The notes beneath the pieces were generated by a model that saw only the letters and a program-made list of their open reading frames with translations, had not been told where the DNA came from and searched no databases. From Bacteroidaceae bacterium (GTDB lineage Bacteria > Bacteroidota > Bacteroidia > Bacteroidales > Bacteroidaceae), in contig JAILIJ010000229.1 in assembly GCA_024695315.1 (NCBI GenBank), positions 1-17,404 of the forward strand: a DNA stretch of 17,404 nt, read 5' to 3'. Below are positions 1-8,081 of the stretch, in pieces. Position 1 is the stretch's first letter. Each line of letters starts with the position of its first letter. Made by a program: the position numbers and the translations under genes.

Positions 1-634
1 AGCATAATGGCTGTTCGCCTGTGATATGGCAGCGAACAAGTTTTATGTTTTTACCATACCAAGCAAGATATTCGCCGTTTATTTCAGAATCATAGATTTC
101 TACGTTTTCTGCCTCCCAAAAAGAATCTTTTGAGTTGATGACGGCATTGTGTATTTCTACGTTTTTAGCATACTGGAAAGAATAGTTTCCATCTTGGTGG
201 TAATCGTCAATTTTGATGTTTTCGCTATGCATGAAAAGATAGTCGCACTTATCAATTTTTACATTTTTAAGTGTTATGTTCTTGCAATCCCATAGGAATT
301 GCTCTCCATTAGGAAAATCGGTATTTTCTACATAGATGCCGTCCATTCTTCGGAACATTTTAGGAGCATCTACTTTACAATTATACATTTTGCATTCTCT
401 GGAATACCAAAGACTAGAACGAGCACTTTCTGTAAAAGTGCAATTTCGGACAGTAAAACCTGTAGTTTCCCAAAAAACATATTTTCCCTCAAAGGTGCAG
501 TTTTCTGCTTCTATATTGCTGCTCTCCTTTATTGACGATTCGCCGATGTGTATTGTAACGTTTTCTAATCTTATGTCATGACTTGTATACAAAGGACGTT
601 CACCGCCAAATTCTTGATTCTTAATAGTTGTCAT
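1..634 (-). CDS. DUF3737 family beta-helix protein, C-terminus cut by window edge
   Basis: Translating the minus strand from the ATG at 634 gives 211 uninterrupted codons to the window edge, starting MTTIKNQEFGGERPLYTSHD. The protein is built from short repeats of the type xxNVxI / xNCxF / xxNIKI, seen about every 20 residues (for example ENVTIHI, ENCTFEG, RNCTFTE, KNITLKN, KNVEIHN, ENVEIYD, KNIKLVR), interspersed with aromatic-rich strands such as KYVFWE, DSFWEAE and EYLAWY. This is the pattern of a right-handed parallel beta-helix and resembles DUF3737 proteins as I remember them. There is no signal peptide, so it is probably cytoplasmic. Its biochemical role is not known to me. It lies 123 bp downstream of the MATE transporter gene on the same strand but has its own promoter, so it may be expressed separately. 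The missing C-terminal part lies outside the window. Confidence is high for the gene and good for the family. Confidence 0.85.
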   Translation of the reverse strand, partial: MTTIKNQEFGGERPLYTSHDIRLENVTIHIGESSIKESSNIEAENCTFEGKYVFWETTGFTVRNCTFTESARSSLWYSRECKMYNCKVDAPKMFRRMDGIYVENTDFPNGEQFLWDCKNITLKNVKIDKCDYLFMHSENIKIDDYHQDGNYSFQYAKNVEIHNAVINSKDSFWEAENVEIYDSEINGEYLAWYGKNIKLVRCHITGEQPLC

Positions 635-684
635 ATTATTATTGCTATTAAAATGTAAGTGCACTGATAATTTTTTATCTTTTG

Positions 685-714
685 CAAAGATAGACAGAAT
701 AATTTATTTATCAA
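685..714 (-). promoter_or_regulatory. Bacteroidota-type promoter of the DUF3737 gene
   Basis: On the minus strand, TTG (712-714) is followed after 19 nt by TATCTTTG (685-692), which matches the Bacteroidota sigma-ABfr -33/-7 consensus (TTTG, about 19-20 nt, TAnnTTTG). The predicted start of transcription is roughly 40-50 nt upstream of the ATG at 634. This shows the DUF3737 gene does not depend only on readthrough from the MATE gene. Confidence 0.7.
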
Positions 715-731
715 TAAAATATTTTATTGAT
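710..731. repeat. 22-bp perfect AT-rich palindrome overlapping the DUF3737 -33 box
   Basis: The half-site atcaataaaat (710-720) is followed immediately by its exact reverse complement (721-731). The palindrome has no spacer, is almost purely A/T, and contains the -33 TTG of the DUF3737 promoter. It also lies 27 bp past the MATE stop codon. A dyad covering the -33 element suits a repressor operator. As RNA it would be a weak AU-only hairpin, so a terminator role for the MATE gene is less attractive but possible. Confidence 0.6.
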
Positions 732-757
732 TTAATAACCTATTTTACGGATAGACA

Positions 758-2236
758 TCAATTTATGCCATTTTCTTCAAGTTCTTTGTATTCCTCTGTT
801 TGAATAGCATTTTCTGATTTTGAACCAGACACACTTTTGGTTGGCTTTGATTTTATTCGAAGTAAAATCAAAGACGCAGCACCTCTAAAGCATAGTTCTA
901 TACACATGGCAAGCCACACGCCGTTTAGGCCATAGTCTTTGGCTAACCACCAGGCTAGGGTTATCCTGACAGCCCAAATGCTGAAAAGGTTTAAGACGCA
1001 AGGGGCAAATACTGTTTTTCTGCCAACAAAAACACCATAGGCAACTATTGATGCGGCAAACATAGGTTCGGCCCATGCTTCTATTCGTAATGCGGAAACG
1101 GCTAATTTCTGGACTTCAAGGTCAGGAGTCATTATAGACATTAGATCTGGGGCAAAGATATACATCAAAATACCCATAAAAGTCATTATAATTATTCCTA
1201 TGGCAATCGTTATTGAGGCGAATCTGTTTGCCAAATTCTCACGTTTGGCACCAAGGCTTTGTCCCACAAGGGTTGTGGCAGCTTCTCCAATACCGTATCC
1301 TGGCATGTAACAGAGGCTTTCTATAGTTATACCGAAGGCATTGGCTGCTATTGCTGCTATTCCCAATGGGGCAACAATAAATGTGCTGGCTATTTGGGCA
1401 CCATTCATGAGAGCATGCTCGACTGCCATTGGAACACCTATCTTATACCATATTTTGAGATTCTTTATTTCGGGTTTGAATGGACCTGACGTTTTGATGA
1501 TATCTAATTCTGGAGTCCTGAATAGGAGGAACCACCATTCAAGTATACAAGTTATTACTATAGAGACAGATGTACCGAGTGCAGCTCCTGTAACCCCGAG
1601 CCCTAAACCTGGCATAGTAACTATATGGCCAAGAATGCTTATATCTCTTGTAGGGAAGATAAATAGGAAGTTGAAAAGTATGTCAAGAGCACACATGAGA
1701 ATGTTGAGTAGACTTGGAATTTTCATGTTTCCACTACAGCGAAGCATACCTCCAGCTAAGGTCTTCATTTGAACAAGGGGCAATGTGGCCACAAAGATGG
1801 CAAAGTATATGGTTGCATCTTTGCGTATGATAGGATCACCACCAAGCCACGTAGGAAGAAAGTTGGCAATAGAAAGGCCTATTATAGTAAGGGTCAGTAC
1901 GAAAAAAAATGTCGTTGTTATTGATTGTCTAAGAACATTTTGGGCTTCGCTTAGATTCTTACTTCCTATAAGGTGAGCAACCTGTACATAGAATCCAGTT
2001 GCAGCAGATGTACATAAGCCTCCAAAAAGCCATATTGATGTTGACATTAGGCCTATAGAAGCAGACGCTTTTGCTCCAAGGCTTCCAACCATTGATGCGT
2101 CTATGTATTGCATAATAATAGACGATAATTGGGCTAATATGGCTGGAAAACTCAAAAGGGCAACCAAATTTATTTGATTGCCCAAACTCATTTCTTTTCC
2201 GTCTCGTAGAAAACGTAGTAGTGTATCCTTATTCAT
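758..2236 (-). CDS. MATE family multidrug/organic cation efflux transporter
   Basis: This 492-residue membrane protein has the MATE (MatE) two-bundle layout, with about twelve hydrophobic segments. The first is near residues 22-45 (LVALLSFPAILAQLSSIIMQ), with the characteristic following YIDASMVGSLGAKASASIGL. A second, related half begins near residue 255 (YKIGVPMAVEHALMNGAQIA) and includes GYGIGEAATTLVGQSLGA, which parallels the first-half YVQVAHLIGSKN. Such transporters exchange drugs or metabolites for Na+ or H+ across the inner membrane; the substrate cannot be told. A polar tail of about 35 residues (KSKPTKSVSGSKS...EENGIN) makes it slightly longer than common family members. The ATG at 2236 is used; an internal MSLGNQ Met at residue 16 is a possible shorter start. 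The gene sits 52 bp downstream of the CotH gene, behind a strong hairpin, and I found no clear promoter of its own. Confidence 0.9.
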   Translation of the reverse strand: MNKDTLLRFLRDGKEMSLGNQINLVALLSFPAILAQLSSIIMQYIDASMVGSLGAKASASIGLMSTSIWLFGGLCTSAATGFYVQVAHLIGSKNLSEAQNVLRQSITTTFFFVLTLTIIGLSIANFLPTWLGGDPIIRKDATIYFAIFVATLPLVQMKTLAGGMLRCSGNMKIPSLLNILMCALDILFNFLFIFPTRDISILGHIVTMPGLGLGVTGAALGTSVSIVITCILEWWFLLFRTPELDIIKTSGPFKPEIKNLKIWYKIGVPMAVEHALMNGAQIASTFIVAPLGIAAIAANAFGITIESLCYMPGYGIGEAATTLVGQSLGAKRENLANRFASITIAIGIIIMTFMGILMYIFAPDLMSIMTPDLEVQKLAVSALRIEAWAEPMFAASIVAYGVFVGRKTVFAPCVLNLFSIWAVRITLAWWLAKDYGLNGVWLAMCIELCFRGAASLILLRIKSKPTKSVSGSKSENAIQTEEYKELEENGIN

Positions 2237-2245
2237 CTTTTTATA

Positions 2246-2284
2246 CCGTATAGTTCCCCCTCGATACTGAGGGGGTAACTACGG
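2246..2284 (-). terminator. GC-rich hairpin between the CotH and MATE genes
   Basis: A long imperfect inverted repeat starts 4 nt after the CotH stop codon. The arms are ccgta-TA-gttccccctc (2246-2262) and gaggggg-T-aactacgg (2269-2284), giving about 15 paired bases with two small bulges and a 6-nt loop. It is by far the most stable hairpin seen in this AT-rich region. In the direction of transcription it is followed by AACTATACGG/TATAAAAAG rather than a U-run, so it is not a textbook intrinsic terminator. It ends only 9 nt before the MATE start codon at 2236. It could act as a partial terminator, an mRNA-processing or stabilising boundary, or a structure occluding the MATE translation start. 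Confidence 0.6.
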
Positions 2285-2288
2285 ATTC

Positions 2289-5200
2289 TTACTTTATTAC
2301 AAATTTTACTTTGCACTCATCTCCGTCAACATCAGTAGCATGTGCAATATATATTCCCTTAGGAAGAGAACTTGCATTGAGTGTTACGAAAGAGTCTGTA
2401 CTTCTTGTGTTAGGTATGTGTACCTTCATTCCTGAAACTGAGTAGACATTTACGTCTTTTATGCTTGCGTTTTCGCTCTTGATGTTTATGACACCATTTA
2501 CAAAGGCTATAGCTAAGCCAGACTCTTTAGTATATGCTGTGGCAATACTGTTAGCGTCAGGAATTTGGCTTAATGTGCCATCTATAGCATACGAAGTATA
2601 AATGTTTGCTGTTCCTGGTGTTGGAATGTCAAGGATGTATACATTTGAACTTGCGTCTGGGTAACATCCGAATGACTGTATTCCTGTGTGTGTCGTATAG
2701 GATATTGTGTCACTATATACTATATTTTTGCCCTCAAGGATGTCGTCTGCTGTTGCATTGGCATTACCCATGGCTATCATTACGTCACCTCCGTTTGCAG
2801 CAAGCTTAAATGAAGTATGTATTACATCGGAGATATTGTCTAATTTATCACACCATATTAGCTTATATCCATTAGCTGGAATGACCGTATTTAGTGTTAT
2901 ATCATCTGTTGGTACTTGATATTTTGTTGGTTTCTTGCAATTATCTGAAATGTATAGTCCAGCAATATCAATATCTTCTGAAGATGTGTTGTAAAGTTCT
3001 ATCCAATCGTTCTTCTTGAAGTAGTCATTTACATATACGGAATTTGCAGCGCTAATTTCATTTATGACAACTGATGAAGTATTTAATCCTTCAGCAATCA
3101 TCTCTTCTTCTGTCATTTCTTTCCATACGGCAGTAAGCGTTATGGCACCAGATGTAGGACAAGTGTATTCTTGGTCTGTAGATACGTATGTCGCATTTTC
3201 AGTAGACTCTGTATAAATTGTAAGATTTGCATCCCAATAAATGTCTGATGAAGTAGAACTATTATTGTGTACTTCTACGGCAATGACATTTGTTCCTTTT
3301 TTGAATAAGCTTGAACTAATTGTCATAGTACCTGAGTCTGGATTACCACTTGCGTAGGTAGTTGATACGTTATTATAGTTGACATTACCAGATGGCATAT
3401 TGTATCTGCCTGCTTCTTTTCCATTTATATAAACGATCATTCCGTCATCTACAGAGTAGTTGAGAGTAAATTCATCACTCGTTTGTGGAGTTGAAGATAG
3501 GGTAAATGTCTTACGGAAATAGTAAGTTGTGTTATAGCTATTTGTTTGAGTTGATTGCCCTTTGCCATAACCCAATGGTGCCGTAGCTGTAGTCCATGAA
3601 TTGTCAGAATATGATGTAGAAGTCCAACTTGTGTTGTCTAGGCTGCCTTTGTCATAATATTTCCATGTTTCGCCAGTCGCAAAGATAGTTTTGCTATCCT
3701 TAGACGATTGGGATTTCCAACCAATAAACTTGAATCCAGCAGGTGCAACTGCTTTAAGTTTTATAGGAGCAAAAACTGTACCTTCTAATGTGCCAGTTGG
3801 AATGACCTGATCGTTAAGGAAAATCTTGCCATTAACGATATTTGACTTTATATTTGCTTTTTGTCCTGTTACAGAAGATAATTTCATTGAATAATGGTTC
3901 TTCAAATGATTTATAAGTGTAGTCTGTCTGTTAGAACTAAAGCCGTTTATTACACTATTAGCGGTAGATGATGGATATACATAATTGCCTTGGCTAAGAT
4001 ATTCATTCATTTTACTTACTATTTCGTTGACGCGTTCTGGGGTGAATACAGAGCCGTTTACAATACAGTATGCGTCAATGAAACGTTTGCGGAAGTCATC
4101 GTTCTCAAGCATATTGAGGAATAATGTGACAAACTCAATTTCGCGTGTACGAGTAGTACCTTCAACACTTGTATTGGTAGAGTAGTCAAATCCGTGCAAG
4201 TAGTCGAAAGTATAGATTTGTTTATCGAAGAAGGTGTTCAATGGCTCATCTGAACTTAATGAACCATCCATATCAAAGATTACAAAATGGAATTTGCCAT
4301 CGTTAAGGTCTCGGAATCCCTTTACATTATTTTGTGGCCAGTCCCAGTTGCCTAAGTACAATTCGATTGCCATATAGTTAATATATTCGTCGAGGTCAAC
4401 GAGTTTTCCTATTTCTTCGTAGGTCTCTTTATCCGCAGCATTTGTACTCAAATCATATAATTTCCTGAAATATTCACCAGTACCTCGCATCTGTACGTAG
4501 CCAGAATCAGGTGACATTTCAAATTGCTCTATTTCGTCAGAATCTATGCCATAGTTTGAATATGCGTAGTCTTTATTATTTGGCTCTCGCATGTTAAGAA
4601 CAGCATAAGGTTCACCATTGATGTAGACATGAACGGGTTGCCATGCTTGATGGTCTACATAAATGCCACTAGAAGCTATTACACCTTGGATGGCAGCATC
4701 TTTAATTCTGCAACTTGTATCATTTCCTCCGTTACGAATTTGAAGGACTTTATGCTTGAGATTAGGTTTTTCATCAAAGAATTGATATTCGAAAACATTC
4801 TCAAGATCATAAATCTTGCTTGCCTTAAGTTTGAAAGCGTGAGGAGTCCATGAACGGCTCCATCCACCGCACATAGAAAAGTCACATTCTTGGCTTATGG
4901 CATATTCGTTATCTGTTGTTATGAACTCAAAGTTAACAGGGTAATCCCATGCCATATTCCAATTGCAATTACTTGTCTTTCCATTACCAGGACGTCCATA
5001 AGGACCTTCCATAAAGGCTCCGCGGTCCGTGCTATAGATATTGTCAGGATCTGTTACAATACTGATGATTGGGAATGGTTCATTATTGTTATTCTCTATA
5101 TATGAACGTGTGACAACTTTACTTGGGAGATTGCCGTCTTTGAAAAGTCGGAATCTATATGTAGTTGTACTACTTACAGAGAACAGTCCTGTGGATGAGA

Positions 5201-6707
5201 TTTCTCCATTTGTTAGAGTTGGAGCTGTTCCGTCTGTTGTATATTTTAATGTTGCGCCACTTGGTATATTTACACATACCTGAATAGTTCCATTGAAAAG
5301 TTGTCCGTCTTTATCAACTACAGGGGCTTCTAATTGCTCTGAGGCAAAATAACCATTTACATTTGATGCTCCAGGAGTTGGGCATCCCGAAAGTCCCCAC
5401 TTATTGCCTCCGTCAGATGTGCGTGCGTATGAGATTCTACCTAAAGCTTGTGGGTAGTCTTGCTGTGCAATAATTTGAGTACCATCGCTAATGATAATAG
5501 TACCGCCGTCGCAGTCAAGTTTATCATCAATTTGCCTATATGAGTATTCAGTCCATATTTCATGATGGTCAAAGTTAAGTATTCCGTATCCATGAGCAGG
5601 AACTGAACCATATGAATCTGTGAGCTTATGTTTCTTTAGATTTGTTGCATCATCAGAAATATACAGACCGCCAAGATTTACCCCTTTATCAGAAGGATTA
5701 TAAATCTCTACCCATGATCCATAATTGCAGTTAGGATCGAGGTATACATCTATATTGGCTGCCATAATTTCGTTGATAATAATATTTTCTGCAGATGGGG
5801 TGTTTTTATATACGTTGACAGGTATTGAAGTTTTTACACCAGAACCATCTGTAGAAGCCGCAGTTAATATAGTAGAACCTAATGCTGTAGCGGTTAGTTT
5901 GCCATTTTCGTCTATTGTCGCAATTTTTGTGTTGCTTATAGACCATTCAAGACTTTTGTATGTAGCGTCTGATGGCATAATTATTGGTGTTAATAAAAGA
6001 GTACCACCAAGAACAATATCAATAGATTGAGACTCGAAACTTATTGATTCGATATTTTTAACATCGCCGTAATATTCGAGTTTCCAGTTATCGATACATG
6101 TCCAGTCTTCGCTTAATCCGTTTGTTTTCCTAATTCCTATTGTGAGTTTTCCGTCATCGCCAACTTCACATTCAACAGAATTATCATAGTAGCCGGCCTC
6201 AAACCAATAATAGGCTGCTTCCATATTGTTTGGGATATACTTATATTGTACATTCCATCCCCATCCCTGATTTTGCCCAACGTTAGTCACACCTCCACCT
6301 AAAGAGTTCTCAAGTGCTGCACTTGATGATGGGGCTATTCCTACCTCATAATCTCCTATGGTTGAAGTGGCATAAAGTTTTGCGTATTGATAGTTTTTAT
6401 ATGAACCTGAAGTATAAAGATTGTAGTCGTTGCTCGATGAGCCCATTCTGTAGAATGCATCGAGACTTACTCTATATTTTCCTTTTGATAATCCGGTTAA
6501 TGCTTGATATGTGTTATAAGTTTTGTTATAATGTTCTGCATTTTCTTTTGGATTAGCACCTGCAAGTGCTGTGCCCAGCCAGTAAGAATAATCGTTGTTA
6601 TCATATCTTGGATTTTTGACATATACGTCTGTTACGTCAATCCATGACTTAGCACTTAGGCTGAGTGATGTTAATGACGCAAAAAATAAAGTTGTTATCT
6701 TATTCAT
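2289..6707 (-). CDS. Exported multidomain CotH-kinase protein with two lamin-tail domains
   Basis: This 1472-residue protein opens with a signal peptide (about 1-19, ending SLSLSA). Apparent order: a beta-sandwich module of the type common in Prevotella surface proteins (about 20-215, ending CIDNWKLEYYGD); a Big_2 Ig-like domain (about 220-300); lamin-tail domain 1 (from about 308, INEIMAAN...SWVEIYNPSD); a chitobiase-like strand module (about 455-540, KYTTDGTAPTLTNG); a CotH kinase domain (about 543-900); a beta module around GFKFIGWKSQ (995); a galactose-binding-like domain (about 1025-1190); lamin-tail domain 2 (from about 1214, INEISAAN...DWIELYN); and a C-terminal Por-secretion-like tail (about 1412-1472, VYSVSGMKV...LPKGIYIA...KFVIK). 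In the kinase domain D789 (NWDWPQNN) and D812 (FDMDGS) are 23 apart and fit the expected catalytic and metal-binding acidic positions. Export by type IX secretion to the surface is inferred from the tail. CotH kinases phosphorylate spore coat proteins in Bacillus; no target is visible here. Confidence 0.88.
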   Translation of the reverse strand: MNKITTLFFASLTSLSLSAKSWIDVTDVYVKNPRYDNNDYSYWLGTALAGANPKENAEHYNKTYNTYQALTGLSKGKYRVSLDAFYRMGSSSNDYNLYTSGSYKNYQYAKLYATSTIGDYEVGIAPSSSAALENSLGGGVTNVGQNQGWGWNVQYKYIPNNMEAAYYWFEAGYYDNSVECEVGDDGKLTIGIRKTNGLSEDWTCIDNWKLEYYGDVKNIESISFESQSIDIVLGGTLLLTPIIMPSDATYKSLEWSISNTKIATIDENGKLTATALGSTILTAASTDGSGVKTSIPVNVYKNTPSAENIIINEIMAANIDVYLDPNCNYGSWVEIYNPSDKGVNLGGLYISDDATNLKKHKLTDSYGSVPAHGYGILNFDHHEIWTEYSYRQIDDKLDCDGGTIIISDGTQIIAQQDYPQALGRISYARTSDGGNKWGLSGCPTPGASNVNGYFASEQLEAPVVDKDGQLFNGTIQVCVNIPSGATLKYTTDGTAPTLTNGEISSTGLFSVSSTTTYRFRLFKDGNLPSKVVTRSYIENNNNEPFPIISIVTDPDNIYSTDRGAFMEGPYGRPGNGKTSNCNWNMAWDYPVNFEFITTDNEYAISQECDFSMCGGWSRSWTPHAFKLKASKIYDLENVFEYQFFDEKPNLKHKVLQIRNGGNDTSCRIKDAAIQGVIASSGIYVDHQAWQPVHVYINGEPYAVLNMREPNNKDYAYSNYGIDSDEIEQFEMSPDSGYVQMRGTGEYFRKLYDLSTNAADKETYEEIGKLVDLDEYINYMAIELYLGNWDWPQNNVKGFRDLNDGKFHFVIFDMDGSLSSDEPLNTFFDKQIYTFDYLHGFDYSTNTSVEGTTRTREIEFVTLFLNMLENDDFRKRFIDAYCIVNGSVFTPERVNEIVSKMNEYLSQGNYVYPSSTANSVINGFSSNRQTTLINHLKNHYSMKLSSVTGQKANIKSNIVNGKIFLNDQVIPTGTLEGTVFAPIKLKAVAPAGFKFIGWKSQSSKDSKTIFATGETWKYYDKGSLDNTSWTSTSYSDNSWTTATAPLGYGKGQSTQTNSYNTTYYFRKTFTLSSTPQTSDEFTLNYSVDDGMIVYINGKEAGRYNMPSGNVNYNNVSTTYASGNPDSGTMTISSSLFKKGTNVIAVEVHNNSSTSSDIYWDANLTIYTESTENATYVSTDQEYTCPTSGAITLTAVWKEMTEEEMIAEGLNTSSVVINEISAANSVYVNDYFKKNDWIELYNTSSEDIDIAGLYISDNCKKPTKYQVPTDDITLNTVIPANGYKLIWCDKLDNISDVIHTSFKLAANGGDVMIAMGNANATADDILEGKNIVYSDTISYTTHTGIQSFGCYPDASSNVYILDIPTPGTANIYTSYAIDGTLSQIPDANSIATAYTKESGLAIAFVNGVINIKSENASIKDVNVYSVSGMKVHIPNTRSTDSFVTLNASSLPKGIYIAHATDVDGDECKVKFVIK

Positions 6708-6760
6708 ATATTTTTGTAAAAGGTTTTAGTATTCATGTCTTCAATTTAACATATGAGTTG

Positions 6761-6791
6761 CAAAGCTATATTTTTTGACTCAAATAACCAA
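6761..6791 (-). promoter_or_regulatory. Bacteroidota-type promoter of the CotH gene
   Basis: On the minus strand TTG (6789-6791) is followed after 20 nt by TAGCTTTG (6761-6768), a good match to the -33/-7 pattern. It sits 54 nt upstream of the ATG at 6707, leaving a leader of roughly 45 nt. It places the large surface protein under its own control rather than purely downstream of the DUF4421 gene. Confidence 0.65.
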
Positions 6792-6868
6792 AAAAGTTTA
6801 TGTTATAAGTACTAATTTTATAAAAAATACCTTTCTATGATACTTAAAATTGAATATTTTAGAAATAT

Positions 6869-8023
6869 TTATTTCTTGTTTTTATATTGTGATTTTTTTA
6901 GGAAGTTTAGTCCCATAACAAATTTCAAAGTTCCGTAAGTATTGGTAAGACCGAATTTGTCTTGTCTATACGAATATGTGTGTAAATCAAGAATAAGTCC
7001 TGTGAAATATTTAGAATTGTTCCAGAATATGCTTGATCGAATGTTTACATCTGTTGACACATTGTCGAGTATGTCGTGGCTAAGGTCCGCTTCCGTAATG
7101 TTAGAACGTCTATATCCGATGGATGGTTGGAGACTGAAAGCAAACAGAACGTTTCTGCCCAAAACACAATTGTAAGCATAGCCTATACTTACGGAGTAGT
7201 CGTTGTAATCTACTTTGTTAAACATTAGGGTAGAGTCCATATCCTGTAGATATGCAGGAAGTGCTTCTGAGTCAAATGTTATTGCTTGGTGATTGTATGA
7301 AAAACCTAAATTTAATGTTCCGCAACTACGTTTCTGCACGGCATTTTCTCCGTATGCAGCAGGCCATGAAAAATGCTTATTGTTGAATATGTAAAATGCC
7401 TGCACTCCCATACATCTAGAATCTAATCCTGAAAAGTTGTTATTTTTGTTGTTAAGATCATATCCGCTAACGTGTGTTATTTTTGCAGTCTTTCCTGAGT
7501 TAAAAGTATAGGTCTCCGCAAAGATTTTTGCTGTGTGTATGGAAAATGACTGGCGTCTTGATGTACCATTGTGTAGTCCTTTTGGTTTGCCTATATCATT
7601 AACATTCCAAGACAATCCATATCCTAAGATGCTATAGTAGACATATCCTCCGACAATCATAGAAGGGTCTGATTGAATGGTCATAGAATTGTCCGTCTGT
7701 GAGGATTTCAAATAATAAAAGTCATGCCAATAGCTAAGTTCTGCTTGTGTCGTGAATTGATATTTCTGTGGCGTTACATAATTAGTGTCACATCCCATAA
7801 AGAAATTAGAGAATATGTCCATAGCTTTAGTAAGGAAACTTTTTTTCTTTACGCATGAGCTTATGGAATCGAGTTTTATTTCTACATCTTGTTTCTTTTG
7901 TAGGGTATGGGTATAACAAGAGTCAAGACAATAATTATATTCATTTTTAGAAAAGATAATAGTATCATTTTCCTTGTTGACTATAATGCTGTCTTGCGCG
8001 TATGCAAATGTTACGATGAACAT
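6869..8023 (-). CDS. DUF4421-like outer-membrane protein with abnormal start region
   Basis: From the only in-frame ATG (8023) the product is 384 residues. The C-terminal two thirds alternate polar and aromatic/hydrophobic residues in strand-like segments (SMIVGGYVYYSILGYGLSW, SVSIGYAYNCVLGRNVLFAF, YFTGLILDLHTYSYR, YGTLKFVMGLNFL), as in an outer-membrane beta-barrel. The overall sequence fits DUF4421. The apparent signal peptide is only MFIVTFAYAQ, lacking the basic n-region and most of the hydrophobic core. Reading upstream in frame, there is a convincing missing portion (ITKLTYIIIC) beginning with ATT at 8053 and preceded by ACG at 8056, with no ATG, GTG or TTG before the in-frame stop that overlaps the end of the neighbouring gene. 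The true start is therefore uncertain: AUU/ACG initiation, loss of export, or a mutated start. It lies 58 bp behind the oxidoreductase gene and is probably cotranscribed with it. Function unknown. Confidence 0.8.
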   Translation of the reverse strand: MFIVTFAYAQDSIIVNKENDTIIFSKNEYNYCLDSCYTHTLQKKQDVEIKLDSISSCVKKKSFLTKAMDIFSNFFMGCDTNYVTPQKYQFTTQAELSYWHDFYYLKSSQTDNSMTIQSDPSMIVGGYVYYSILGYGLSWNVNDIGKPKGLHNGTSRRQSFSIHTAKIFAETYTFNSGKTAKITHVSGYDLNNKNNNFSGLDSRCMGVQAFYIFNNKHFSWPAAYGENAVQKRSCGTLNLGFSYNHQAITFDSEALPAYLQDMDSTLMFNKVDYNDYSVSIGYAYNCVLGRNVLFAFSLQPSIGYRRSNITEADLSHDILDNVSTDVNIRSSIFWNNSKYFTGLILDLHTYSYRQDKFGLTNTYGTLKFVMGLNFLKKSQYKNKK

Positions 8024-8081
8024 GCATATAATTATGTAAGTTAATTTTGTAATCGTATGTATATATAAGTTAAGATGAGTT

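Noticed and set aside
1259..1976. Plus-strand ORFs opposite the MATE and CotH genes (for example 1341-1772 and 5725-6030)
   Set aside because: They are antisense to strongly supported genes, have low-complexity, unmotivated translations and lack promoters.
6708..6868. AT-rich inverted repeats (AATATT pairs) after the DUF4421 gene as a terminator
   Set aside because: Stems are only six A/T pairs without GC; no convincing intrinsic terminator could be supported.
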